In this document: in pieces, positions 1 to 6,479 of the stretch | How positions within the stretch are numbered: position 1 is the stretch's first letter | Layout of the letters: each line of letters starts with the position of its first letter | Assembly: GCA_016215735.1 (NCBI GenBank) | Contig: JACRIA010000010.1 | Coordinates: 1 to 21,863 of the forward strand | DNA from: Candidatus Peregrinibacteria bacterium | GTDB taxonomy: Bacteria > Patescibacteriota > Gracilibacteria > UBA1369 > UBA12463 | Length of the DNA stretch: 21,863 bases | Reading direction: 5' to 3' | Made by a program: the position numbers and the translations under genes | The notes under the pieces: model-generated | Seen by the model: only the letters and a program-made list of their open reading frames with translations | Databases searched by the model: none | What the model was told of the DNA's origin: nothing

Positions 1-1
1 A

Positions 2-796
2 ATTGAACTGGTGCTGCGACACGGAAAATTTCCGAAATTGATTGAATTGAAAGATTTACGCGGAGATTTGCATATTCACAGCAAATGGAGCGACGGAACT
101 AATAGCATTGAGGAGATCGCAAAGTTTTATAAAAAGAATGGTTTTGAATACATCGCGATTACTGACCACTCGCTCTCTGTCGGAGTGGCGCACGGATTGA
201 CGCTGGAACGGCTCAAAATGCAATGGGATGAAATTGATGAAATAAATAAAGATTTGGCTGGCGAAGTCGGGGAAGCCGGGGCTGGATTCAAAATTTTGAA
301 AGGCGCGGAAGTTGATATTCGGAAAAATGGCGAAGTTGATTATCCTGATAAAATCCTGCGGCGGCTTGATATTGTTATTGCCTCCAGCCATATGCGGTTT
401 AAATTAACTGAAGAAGAGCAAACGCGGCGCATTATTACAGCGCTAAAAAATCCTTATGTACGCATTTTGGGCCATCCGAGCGGACGGCTGATTGGTTCGC
501 GCGAGCCATTGAAATTTGATATGGAAGCTGTGATTAAAGCGGCGGTGGATAATAATGTTGTGCTTGAGATTAATAGCTTCCCGGACAGGCTTGATTTAGC
601 TGATATTTACGTGAAAATGGCAAAGGAATTGGGAGCAAAATTCGCGATTTCCAGCGATTCGCATAATCTGGTACATTTTGAATATTTGAAGTATGGGGTG
701 TTTGTTGGAAGGCGCGGCTGGCTTACGGCTGCGGATGTTATAAATACGTGGCCGACTACAAAGGTGAAGGAATTTTTTGAGAAAAAAAGGCGCTAA
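2..796 (+). CDS. polX: PolX-type DNA polymerase/exonuclease, C-terminal PHP domain (5' end outside window)
   Basis: Bacterial PolX proteins join a family X polymerase to a C-terminal PHP domain, a metal-dependent 3'-5' exonuclease used in base-excision repair. Only the PHP part is here. The frame stays open to the window edge (in-frame codons before the GTG at 11), and the segment before the domain, FPKLIELKDLRGDLH, is the usual PolX linker, so the GTG at 11 is unlikely to be a start. Metal ligands look complete: HIH at 71-79, TDH just after, a Glu in KGAEVD, SSH, GHPSGR, and SDSH near the end. The C-terminus (NTWPTTKVKEFFEKKRR) differs from the one encoded by the fragment at 4790-4891. No terminator is visible before the next promoter at 818. 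Alternative: a stand-alone PHP phosphoesterase; less likely given the linker. Confidence 0.85.
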   Translation: MELVLRHGKFPKLIELKDLRGDLHIHSKWSDGTNSIEEIAKFYKKNGFEYIAITDHSLSVGVAHGLTLERLKMQWDEIDEINKDLAGEVGEAGAGFKILKGAEVDIRKNGEVDYPDKILRRLDIVIASSHMRFKLTEEEQTRRIITALKNPYVRILGHPSGRLIGSREPLKFDMEAVIKAAVDNNVVLEINSFPDRLDLADIYVKMAKELGAKFAISSDSHNLVHFEYLKYGVFVGRRGWLTAADVINTWPTTKVKEFFEKKRR

Positions 797-817
797 AGAC
801 TGATTTTAAAATATCTC

Positions 818-846
818 TTGACAAAGAGTCAATAAACGAGTATAAA
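818..846 (+). promoter_or_regulatory. Sigma-70 promoter of the vWA gene
   Basis: TTGACA (818-823), 17-nt spacer, TATAAA (841-846). The motif AACCTATA begins 4 nt after the -10, near the expected start site at about 853. The -35 sits in the loop of a small inverted repeat (CTCTT/AAGAG, 815-828). Confidence 0.75.
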
Positions 847-847
847 T

Positions 848-874
848 ATCAACCTATATTAATTATAGGTTGAT
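848..874. promoter_or_regulatory. Perfect 11-bp inverted repeat at the vWA transcription start (operator or leader hairpin)
   Basis: The arm ATCAACCTATA (848-858) is exactly inverted at 864-874 with a 5-nt loop. It covers the predicted transcription start and ends 7 nt before the ATG at 882, so it could be a repressor site in DNA or a hairpin in the leader RNA that hides the start. One half-site, AACCTATA, recurs at the same spacing in the promoter of the tubulin-like gene. Confidence 0.55.
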
Positions 875-881
875 TAAAAAT

Positions 882-2072
882 ATGGACAAAATAGATAGAA
901 GAAATTTTTTGATATTAATTCCCGCAGGCGCTGCTTCAGCGTTCATTAGTTGTGAGAAGGAACCAGAACCATTCAATGAATCTTCGCCAGTCCAGCCCAA
1001 AATGCCGTCTTTGTCTGGAGAGATAAAAAGAGAGCCTATTCATTTGATTATAGGAGTGGATATAACACGAAGCAAAATAAAGAAATTGCTGCCGGATGTT
1101 TTAAAATCAACGAGTGATTTTTTGAAAGAAACTGGAATACTGCAAGATGGCGATAAGATAACAATATGCGAGGTTTCTGATAATGCCGCCTGTTATCCGT
1201 ATGTGAAAGGAACTAAAGATTCTGAACTTTTAAACAAGGTTAATTCGATTAAAACATTAGATGCCGGCGGCAGGACGCATTTACTTACTTCTCTTGAGAC
1301 GATGTCTGGCCAGTCCAGCGATCCGAATACGATTATTGCGCTGTGGAGCGATTGCGATAATAGCGACGAATGGGATGATACTGACAAAGAAAAGGGTGAT
1401 ATTAAACACCAGCTTAAATTAGTGATTCCGTCGTCTGAATTCCAAGAAAATGCAAAAGAGCTCTCGGAGGCAATTGCTGGTACGAGTCCGTCAATACATG
1501 TGGCCAAAACAGGCAACGATTTTGGCAATCTTCTTACAGATATCACTGATAAGCTTGAGAAAGAAGCTAGGGCAAAAGCCGAGGTTGATAGAAATCTTGA
1601 GTATGAAAAAATGATAAAAGAATATCAGCAAGCCCTACAGGATTGGGAAAAACAAAAAGCGGATTGGGAAAAACGGAGACAAGAATATGAGGCAAACCGC
1701 CAAAGGAAAATGGCTGAGATAAAGAGGGCGATAAAATTTACAATATTTGGAATATCCAGTGCGGTTTTGGCGCTGATAGGATTAACTATTGGCATTATAC
1801 ATAGAAGGAATCGTAAAAAAGCCATGAGCTTGAAGGATTGTGTTCTTATTCAAGAAGGAGAATATAAAATAACCTATAATTTTCCCAATAAATTAGAATA
1901 TGAAATTAATAAATTTGATTCAGGATTTCCAAAAATGAAATTCGTAAAAGACAAAGATGGTGATGTTTATATTGTAGAAGAAAGTAGCAAAAGAAAAGTT
2001 GGAAATGGGGAAGAAATTGCGCAGGGTATTAAATTCTATCACCGCGATCCCTCGTTAAATGAAGAGGTTTAA
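882..2072 (+). CDS. vWA-domain membrane protein with lipobox and coiled coil
   Basis: About 396 aa. The ATG at 882 is preferred over an upstream TTG at 870, which lies inside the inverted repeat. N-terminus DRRNFL plus a hydrophobic stretch ending FISC (Cys24) looks like a twin-arginine-type lipoprotein signal. Residues 52-225 form a vWA fold with a nearly complete metal site: D60-x-T62-x-S64, T132 and D157. Residues 225-284 are charged and coiled-coil-like, with repeated DWEK. A transmembrane helix (285-306) ends in HRRNRKK, and a ~85-residue C-terminal domain of unknown family follows. The likely topology is vWA outside and C-terminus inside, possibly facing the tubulin-like protein encoded next. 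vWA proteins act as metal-dependent binding modules; an enzymatic role is not indicated. Pairing of a vWA protein with an FtsZ-like protein is known for one family described by Makarova and Koonin (2010), cited from memory. Confidence 0.75.
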   Translation: MDKIDRRNFLILIPAGAASAFISCEKEPEPFNESSPVQPKMPSLSGEIKREPIHLIIGVDITRSKIKKLLPDVLKSTSDFLKETGILQDGDKITICEVSDNAACYPYVKGTKDSELLNKVNSIKTLDAGGRTHLLTSLETMSGQSSDPNTIIALWSDCDNSDEWDDTDKEKGDIKHQLKLVIPSSEFQENAKELSEAIAGTSPSIHVAKTGNDFGNLLTDITDKLEKEARAKAEVDRNLEYEKMIKEYQQALQDWEKQKADWEKRRQEYEANRQRKMAEIKRAIKFTIFGISSAVLALIGLTIGIIHRRNRKKAMSLKDCVLIQEGEYKITYNFPNKLEYEINKFDSGFPKMKFVKDKDGDVYIVEESSKRKVGNGEEIAQGIKFYHRDPSLNEEV

Positions 2073-2079
2073 TTATCAC

Positions 2080-2107
2080 TTGACAAATTTAATAAAATCA
2101 TTATCAT
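2080..2107 (+). promoter_or_regulatory. Sigma-70 promoter of the tubulin-like gene
   Basis: TTGACA (2080-2085), 16-nt spacer, TATCAT (2102-2107), then AACCTATA starting 4 nt later (2112), the same layout as the vWA promoter. A perfect TATAAT also lies at 2116-2121 but has no -35 at normal distance. No Shine-Dalgarno precedes the ATG at 2139. Confidence 0.6.
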
Positions 2108-2138
2108 TAATAACCTATAATTTATAACAACCAAAAAC

Positions 2139-4733
2139 ATGGCAAAAAACACTGATAACACAGAAACAAAAGACCAGAATCAAAGGAGCGTCGCAGAAAG
2201 AGAAAATACCTCTGCTGAGGCATCAAATGAAAATTTGTCTCCGAAAGTTAAAGAAATTATTAATATCACGCGTACTCTTGTGATACTCGTCGGCGGAACT
2301 GGCGCTGAATGCGGCATTGAATTGGCCAAAAAAATGAGAGCTGCTGGCATAAGATGTGGCGAAGTCATACCTGTCACTGACGAACAAGGCGTTGTTGTCG
2401 ATATAGTTTTATTTGATACAAATCAGGATGAATATTTGCCTGGCATATCAACAACTGAACCAGCAAAACTAATGAATAATGTAGGGGTGCATGGGTGTCT
2501 CATTCCTTATCAACCGAACGGGGAAATGTTATTTAGACAATTGAAACTCGATGAAAAATATACGCCGAACACGCCTAGTAAGCTTGATAACCAGGGTAGC
2601 CAAGCAGATCCGCGTATTGGGGATCAGAAATTGTTTCTTGCTTTGCGAAACAAGCAAGATCCGAATAATCCAAGAAATGTAATCTCGGGTATTGTTGGTC
2701 ATTGGAAAGATTCTGATCAGCTATTATTAAGAGATAATATGATAAAAGTGAATATTGTTCATGGTACGCATGGCGGAACCGGCGCCCCAATTGCTCCGGT
2801 GATCGCCGCTATAGCCAATGATGTTATCAAAACTAGAATTGACCAGGAGCCTAAAATTACGATGTTTGCGATGACATCCGAATCTTCCGAGATAGATAAT
2901 AAGATGCAGCTTGATCCAATTGCTTCGCGAAAAAGATCATTTAACTCTCTTTTTACGCTGATGTATATGAATTATTACTCACGAATTGGACGCATAGAAT
3001 TAGCTGATAACACATTTCTCGATAATAAGATGGGTGTCATTTATGTTTTGGGCGGAGAATCTGAGACTACAAAAGTACGTGACAACGGGGGACATTATAG
3101 TCCCAGCAAAATGTGTGCGAAATATATTTTGGAACAAATTTTAAATCGAGATGCTACTGCTTCTATTTTGAATAATATACCAATTGAATTGCCCGAACCA
3201 TCACTTAAAAATAATAATAAGCCATTGAAACGATTTAGCTATGTAGGTAGTTCAGCAATTGTCAGTGATATTCCGCGCCCAGTTTTTGATACAATGAAGC
3301 GGAAACAATTTTATCCTCAAATTGTTGGATTGGATAAAGATACAGTAAATCCGGAGCTTGTACAAGGACAGGTTGATCTGACTCTAAAATCTGACTTTGT
3401 TTCTAAATTTGGACAATCGATAAGACTGCCTGAATTAAGAGCTGGTCAGTTGGCTGAAGCAGAAGAGGCGCCGAAAAAAGTCGAAAATGTATTCCGAAAT
3501 TTTGACGGCATGTTCCGCGATTTGGAAATAAAGGTACGTGAAAAACTTGCAGAAGACTTAACGGGTCTAACAGGAAAAATAAGAGAAAAAACTCCTGAAC
3601 TGATGAATGAAGAAGGGCTGCAAACTGCGATGAAATTTTTGGAATCTATTGCAGTATTGATCGAAGGCCTTAAAACGCAAGTAGAAAAAGATAAAAAACT
3701 GGATAAAGATAAGATCGAAGCGGCAAAAACAGCGGCGAAAGATTTGGTAATCAAAATCAGGGATACTCGCATTCCGTTTTTCAATATCCCAATCTGGAAT
3801 AATCGAGAAAAGAAATTGAAACAAATTGGAATTGATGTTAATCAGCTTTGCTCAGCGGCTGATAAATACGCCAAAACTGCTTGCGAAGCAGCTGTTAGAA
3901 GCAATATAACAGACGATTTGATTAATCCTTTATCGGAAGCTGTAAGAAAATTTTTGAATGCCGTTGGTGAAAAGTTAAGAGCTGCTCAGGCTGTTTATGA
4001 TGAAATTAAGCCCGAACGCGATCCGAAAGATTTTGAAGGAGTGTGTTTCGACCAAACAATCAAAGTTGGCGATAAAATAAAATTTAATGTTGATGTAAAA
4101 GAATCGAGAAAACGCCTAACAGAATGGAATGCGGCGGATTTCGAAAAACTTGTAAGATCAATCCGCGCTGCAACAGAAGAGCTTGGCATGCTTACTCAAA
4201 TAACACGAAATAAGATGGAGATCGCATCAGAGCGAGCCAAACCTTTATATCGACCTGTTGATCATGGCGCAGAAACTTCTTCTATCAAAATGGTATCTAT
4301 ACCAAAGAGCAGTAATGTTCAATTGGATAAAAATGGAAAAATTAAGCATGAATTTGTTGGTATTCCTGGATCTTTTACAGAATATCTGCTCCCCGAAGAG
4401 AACGATGTCCGCTTCACATGTGAGGTACACCGTGAGACATTGCTTAATAACAAGTGGTTCATATACTGGTTGAAAGAAGCAATTGGACTTTCACCTCGTG
4501 AGCGCGAACAACATTGTAAGTATGAAGGAGATTTAATGAAAATTTTACCTCCGTTCGCAGAAGATTATGCTACGATGCTATTTAATCAGAGTGGCAGACG
4601 GGATGGCGATGTAATAGATTGTACAGGCGCTGACTGTGGAATAAAGTTCCATCGCAATAATAAAGAAGTCGAGAAAAAAATCTGTAAATGCCCGGGGTGC
4701 AGAAAGCTGGACAGTGGTTTGGCGGAAAAATAG
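2139..4733 (+). CDS. Tubulin/FtsZ-superfamily GTPase-like protein with C-terminal cysteine cluster
   Basis: 864 aa. Residues 46-58 (LVILVGGTGAEC) resemble the first nucleotide-binding loop of the tubulin fold. LFDTNQDE (91-98) sits where FtsZ has NTD. HGTHGGTGAPIAP (208-220) matches the glycine-rich tubulin signature, and ADNTFLDN (289-296) follows a long helix as in the tubulin core. This suggests a nucleotide-binding, possibly filament-forming protein, far from canonical FtsZ and twice its length. Residues ~430-720 are charged and helical. The last 40 residues carry C828, C833, C849, C851 and C854, a probable zinc ribbon. The N-terminal ~40 residues are polar and low complexity. The upstream vWA membrane protein is the obvious partner. 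By family knowledge such FtsZ-like/vWA pairs are suspected to remodel membranes; this is not shown here. It resembles the Tubulin_2 type more than FtsZ or TubZ. Confidence 0.7.
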   Translation: MAKNTDNTETKDQNQRSVAERENTSAEASNENLSPKVKEIINITRTLVILVGGTGAECGIELAKKMRAAGIRCGEVIPVTDEQGVVVDIVLFDTNQDEYLPGISTTEPAKLMNNVGVHGCLIPYQPNGEMLFRQLKLDEKYTPNTPSKLDNQGSQADPRIGDQKLFLALRNKQDPNNPRNVISGIVGHWKDSDQLLLRDNMIKVNIVHGTHGGTGAPIAPVIAAIANDVIKTRIDQEPKITMFAMTSESSEIDNKMQLDPIASRKRSFNSLFTLMYMNYYSRIGRIELADNTFLDNKMGVIYVLGGESETTKVRDNGGHYSPSKMCAKYILEQILNRDATASILNNIPIELPEPSLKNNNKPLKRFSYVGSSAIVSDIPRPVFDTMKRKQFYPQIVGLDKDTVNPELVQGQVDLTLKSDFVSKFGQSIRLPELRAGQLAEAEEAPKKVENVFRNFDGMFRDLEIKVREKLAEDLTGLTGKIREKTPELMNEEGLQTAMKFLESIAVLIEGLKTQVEKDKKLDKDKIEAAKTAAKDLVIKIRDTRIPFFNIPIWNNREKKLKQIGIDVNQLCSAADKYAKTACEAAVRSNITDDLINPLSEAVRKFLNAVGEKLRAAQAVYDEIKPERDPKDFEGVCFDQTIKVGDKIKFNVDVKESRKRLTEWNAADFEKLVRSIRAATEELGMLTQITRNKMEIASERAKPLYRPVDHGAETSSIKMVSIPKSSNVQLDKNGKIKHEFVGIPGSFTEYLLPEENDVRFTCEVHRETLLNNKWFIYWLKEAIGLSPREREQHCKYEGDLMKILPPFAEDYATMLFNQSGRRDGDVIDCTGADCGIKFHRNNKEVEKKICKCPGCRKLDSGLAEK

Positions 4734-4753
4734 GAACCGAATTTAGAAATTAT

Positions 4754-4795
4754 AAAATGCGTTGCCTCTAAAATTTGATAGGGGCAGCGCATTTT
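4754..4795 (+). terminator. Hairpin terminator after the tubulin-like gene
   Basis: Arms 4754-4768 and 4781-4795 pair over 15 positions (two G-U pairs), beginning AAAATGCG and ending CGCATTTT, with a 12-nt loop. The T-run is short (TTTT), so it may work in both directions or weakly. The 3' arm overlaps the first bases of the polX-like fragment. Confidence 0.6.
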
Positions 4796-4891
4796 GAATA
4801 TTTGAAATATGGAGTTTTTGTTGGAAGGCGCGGCTGGCTTACGGCTAAAGATGTTATAAATACGCGACATATTGACGATATAGCATTCTAG
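4790..4891 (+). pseudogene. Orphan 3' fragment of a polX gene
   Basis: 4790-4864 matches 674-748 of polX at 69 of 75 positions without gaps. In the same frame it encodes HFEYLKYGVFVGRRGWLTAKD, continues VINTRHIDDIAF and stops at 4889. Three of the six differences are silent and the other three change one codon (Ala to Lys). The silent bias means it is a diverged allele of a functional gene end, not a random copy. There is no start or upstream part, so it is a remnant. With the intact polX end it forms direct repeats around the vWA and tubulin-like genes. Confidence 0.85.
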
Positions 4892-4900
4892 ATTTATGAT
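4872..4900 (+). promoter_or_regulatory. Sigma-70 promoter of the 109-aa gene
   Basis: TTGACG (4872-4877), 17-nt spacer, TATGAT (4895-4900). ACCTA starts 5 nt after the -10 (4905), echoing the two upstream promoters. It lies partly within the polX remnant's coding tail. The ATG at 4922 follows without a Shine-Dalgarno. Confidence 0.65.
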
Positions 4901-4921
4901 TTATACCTAATCACTTAAATT

Positions 4922-5251
4922 ATGTTTGGCGAAAAAGAACATGAAGCCAAAAGATTAGAATATGCTAAAGGACTCGATGTCAAAAAAGATGCTGAAATTT
5001 TGAGAGATCTGGGTGCTGTAATTAGTTCTTTTAAAATGTCGTTAATGAGTATGTTTGGAACAGAAACGGATGCGATATTAGTTGAAAAAATTGGACTTAG
5101 AAAATTAGCCGATGATCCTGAAGCGGCAATATGGCGAATAGCAATGCTCCCTGTTCCTCCTCCGGCAGGAGGAGATTTTAATTTGGCTAGAAGGGTGGTT
5201 TACAGGAGATTAGAAGCGGCGGGATTGTTACCGCTCGACGAATCTAAATAA
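4922..5251 (+). CDS. Small protein of unknown function, possible third member of the module
   Basis: 109 aa, not recognised. It is soluble and mostly helical by composition. The first third is charged (EKEHEAKRLEYAKGLDVKKD), the middle holds a Met-rich amphipathic stretch (FKMSLMSMFG), and the end has a proline turn (MLPVPPPAGG) before a basic helix (LARRVVYRRLEAAGLLP). No signal peptide, membrane segment or cysteine is seen. Its promoter shares the ACCTA element with the vWA and tubulin-like genes, which argues for co-control, yet it lies outside the polX direct repeats and could be an older neighbour. A perfect 20-bp palindrome overlaps its stop codon. Confidence 0.65.
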   Translation: MFGEKEHEAKRLEYAKGLDVKKDAEILRDLGAVISSFKMSLMSMFGTETDAILVEKIGLRKLADDPEAAIWRIAMLPVPPPAGGDFNLARRVVYRRLEAAGLLPLDESK

Positions 5252-5260
5252 ATTTAGATT
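5241..5260. repeat. Perfect 20-bp AT-rich palindrome at the gene boundary
   Basis: AATCTAAAT-AA-ATTTAGATT covers the stop codon of the 109-aa gene and ends 2 nt before the extended -10 of the glycosyltransferase gene. It has no T-tract, so an operator in the -35 region is as likely as a weak terminator. Confidence 0.5.
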
Positions 5261-5262
5261 TG

Positions 5263-5271
5263 TGCTACAAT
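5263..5271 (+). promoter_or_regulatory. Extended -10 promoter of the glycosyltransferase gene
   Basis: TG-C-TACAAT ends 7 nt before the ATG at 5279, so transcription should start at or next to the start codon (leaderless). There is no recognisable -35; the palindrome occupies that place. Confidence 0.5.
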
Positions 5272-5278
5272 AAAATCT

Positions 5279-6376
5279 ATGAAGATTGCCCTCGTCCATG
5301 ATTTTTTAGTTAGACTCGGTGGCGCTGAAAGAGTGCTGAAAGTTTTGGCTGATATGTATCCTGGCGCGCCGATATATACGCTTATATACAACAAGGGCGC
5401 GGTTGGTGGGGTTTTTCCGGCCGAGCGCGTGTGCGTTTCGCATTTGAATAAATGGGCGAAAATTTTTGGCCATAGAATGCTTTTTCCATGGATGCCTGAA
5501 GCAGTTGAAAAGTGGGATTTTTCGCAATATGACTTGGTAATTAGCTCAAGCAGTGCATATGCTCATGGGATTTTGACTCCGCTGAAAACGCGCCACATCT
5601 GCTACTGCCATACGCCGATGCGATATGTTTGGGATTATTCGCATGAATATTTGGATGAACAAGGCGTTTCTGGTTTGGTGCGATTTTATTTGGAAAATAA
5701 ATTATCGAAAATAAGAATGTGGGATCAGGTCGCGAGTTCTCGTCCGGATGCGTATATTGCGAATTCGAAAACTGTTGGCCAACGTATTGAGAAATATTAC
5801 CGCCGCGAAAGTGCTGTCCTTTATCCGCCTGTTGATACAAGCAAATTTAAAGCGCAAAAGTCGCATGAAAATTATTTTTTGATTGTTTCAAGTCTCACGC
5901 CGTACAAAAAAATTGATTTAGCAGTGCAATTGTTTAATAAAATCCGGCGCAGGCTGGTTGTGATTGGCGGGGGCAAACAGGAAAATTATTTGAAGCGGAT
6001 TGCTGGCCCGAATGTTGATATTTTGGGCAGAAAACCTGATGAAGTTGTACGTGAATATATTCAAAACTGCCGCGGATTGATTTTTCCGTCTGAAGAAGAT
6101 TTTGGGATTACGCCAATTGAAGCAATGGCTGCGGGAAAGCCTGTTTTGGCGTATCGTAGCGGCGGACTAACAGAAACTGTTATAGAAGGTGTGACTGGTG
6201 AATTTTTCAATAATCAAAATCTGCGCTCAATGGAACAGGGTTTGGCGCGATTGTTTTTGAATGAAAAAAAATATCAGCCGCGCCGCATCCGCGAGCACGC
6301 GAAAAAGTTTTCGGAGGAAAATTTTAAGAAGAATTTTCGGCGCTTTACTGCCAAGACGATGTGCGCGGAAAGGTGA
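5279..6376 (+). CDS. GT4-family glycosyltransferase (GT-B fold)
   Basis: 365 aa, normal length for the family. Retaining GT4 enzymes move a sugar from a nucleotide-sugar donor to a glycan, lipid or protein; the substrate cannot be read from sequence. The N-terminal domain starts with MKIALVHDFL and an acceptor-side Gly loop (LGGAERVL) and includes CYCHTPMRYVWD (108-119), typical of WbaZ-like mannosyl/rhamnosyl-type members. The C-terminal domain has SSLTPYKKIDL (204-214), VVIGGG and the donor-site E-x7-E motif (E273 to E281, EDFGITPIEAM). There is no signal peptide or membrane helix, so it acts in the cytoplasm or at the inner face of the membrane, probably for cell-surface polysaccharide. 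It stands alone, not in a sugar-gene cluster. The start is fixed by the extended -10 just before it. Confidence 0.88.
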   Translation: MKIALVHDFLVRLGGAERVLKVLADMYPGAPIYTLIYNKGAVGGVFPAERVCVSHLNKWAKIFGHRMLFPWMPEAVEKWDFSQYDLVISSSSAYAHGILTPLKTRHICYCHTPMRYVWDYSHEYLDEQGVSGLVRFYLENKLSKIRMWDQVASSRPDAYIANSKTVGQRIEKYYRRESAVLYPPVDTSKFKAQKSHENYFLIVSSLTPYKKIDLAVQLFNKIRRRLVVIGGGKQENYLKRIAGPNVDILGRKPDEVVREYIQNCRGLIFPSEEDFGITPIEAMAAGKPVLAYRSGGLTETVIEGVTGEFFNNQNLRSMEQGLARLFLNEKKYQPRRIREHAKKFSEENFKKNFRRFTAKTMCAER

Positions 6377-6400
6377 ATATATACTCACCTGCAATTTTTG
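6371..6400 (+). terminator. Weak hairpin terminator after the glycosyltransferase gene
   Basis: AGGTGA (6371-6376) pairs with TCACCT (6385-6390) around an 8-nt loop, followed by GCAATTTTTG. The stem includes the stop codon. Six pairs and an interrupted T-tract make it weak. Confidence 0.4.
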
Positions 6401-6431
6401 CAACAGATTTTTTGCAATAATGCTGGACTTT

Positions 6432-6461
6432 TTGGCTTGGCCGCGCCAAAATATTTATAAT
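6432..6461 (+). promoter_or_regulatory. Promoter of the HNH gene
   Basis: TTGGCT (6432-6437), 18-nt spacer, perfect TATAAT (6456-6461), 18 nt before the ATG at 6480. This supports starting the gene at 6480 and not at an in-frame ATG near 6261 that would overlap the glycosyltransferase. Confidence 0.6.
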
Positions 6462-6479
6462 AGCATTAATCAAAAATCT

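Noticed and set aside
870..881. TTG start for the vWA protein
   Set aside because: It lies inside the perfect inverted repeat. The ATG at 882 gives a normal short signal peptide with the Arg pair at residues 6-7.
2116..2121. Perfect TATAAT as the main -10 of the tubulin-like gene
   Set aside because: The TTGACA is 30 nt away, too far. TATCAT at 16 nt fits better and places AACCTATA as in the vWA promoter. It may still be a secondary promoter.
749..4789. Insertion sequence or integrase-bearing element between the polX repeats
   Set aside because: The interval holds only the vWA and tubulin-like genes. No transposase, recombinase or terminal inverted repeat was found, so only a passive cassette or recombination footprint can be claimed.
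6261..6479. Upstream extension of the HNH gene
   Set aside because: It would overlap the glycosyltransferase by more than 100 nt, and a TATAAT promoter (6456-6461) sits directly before the ATG at 6480.
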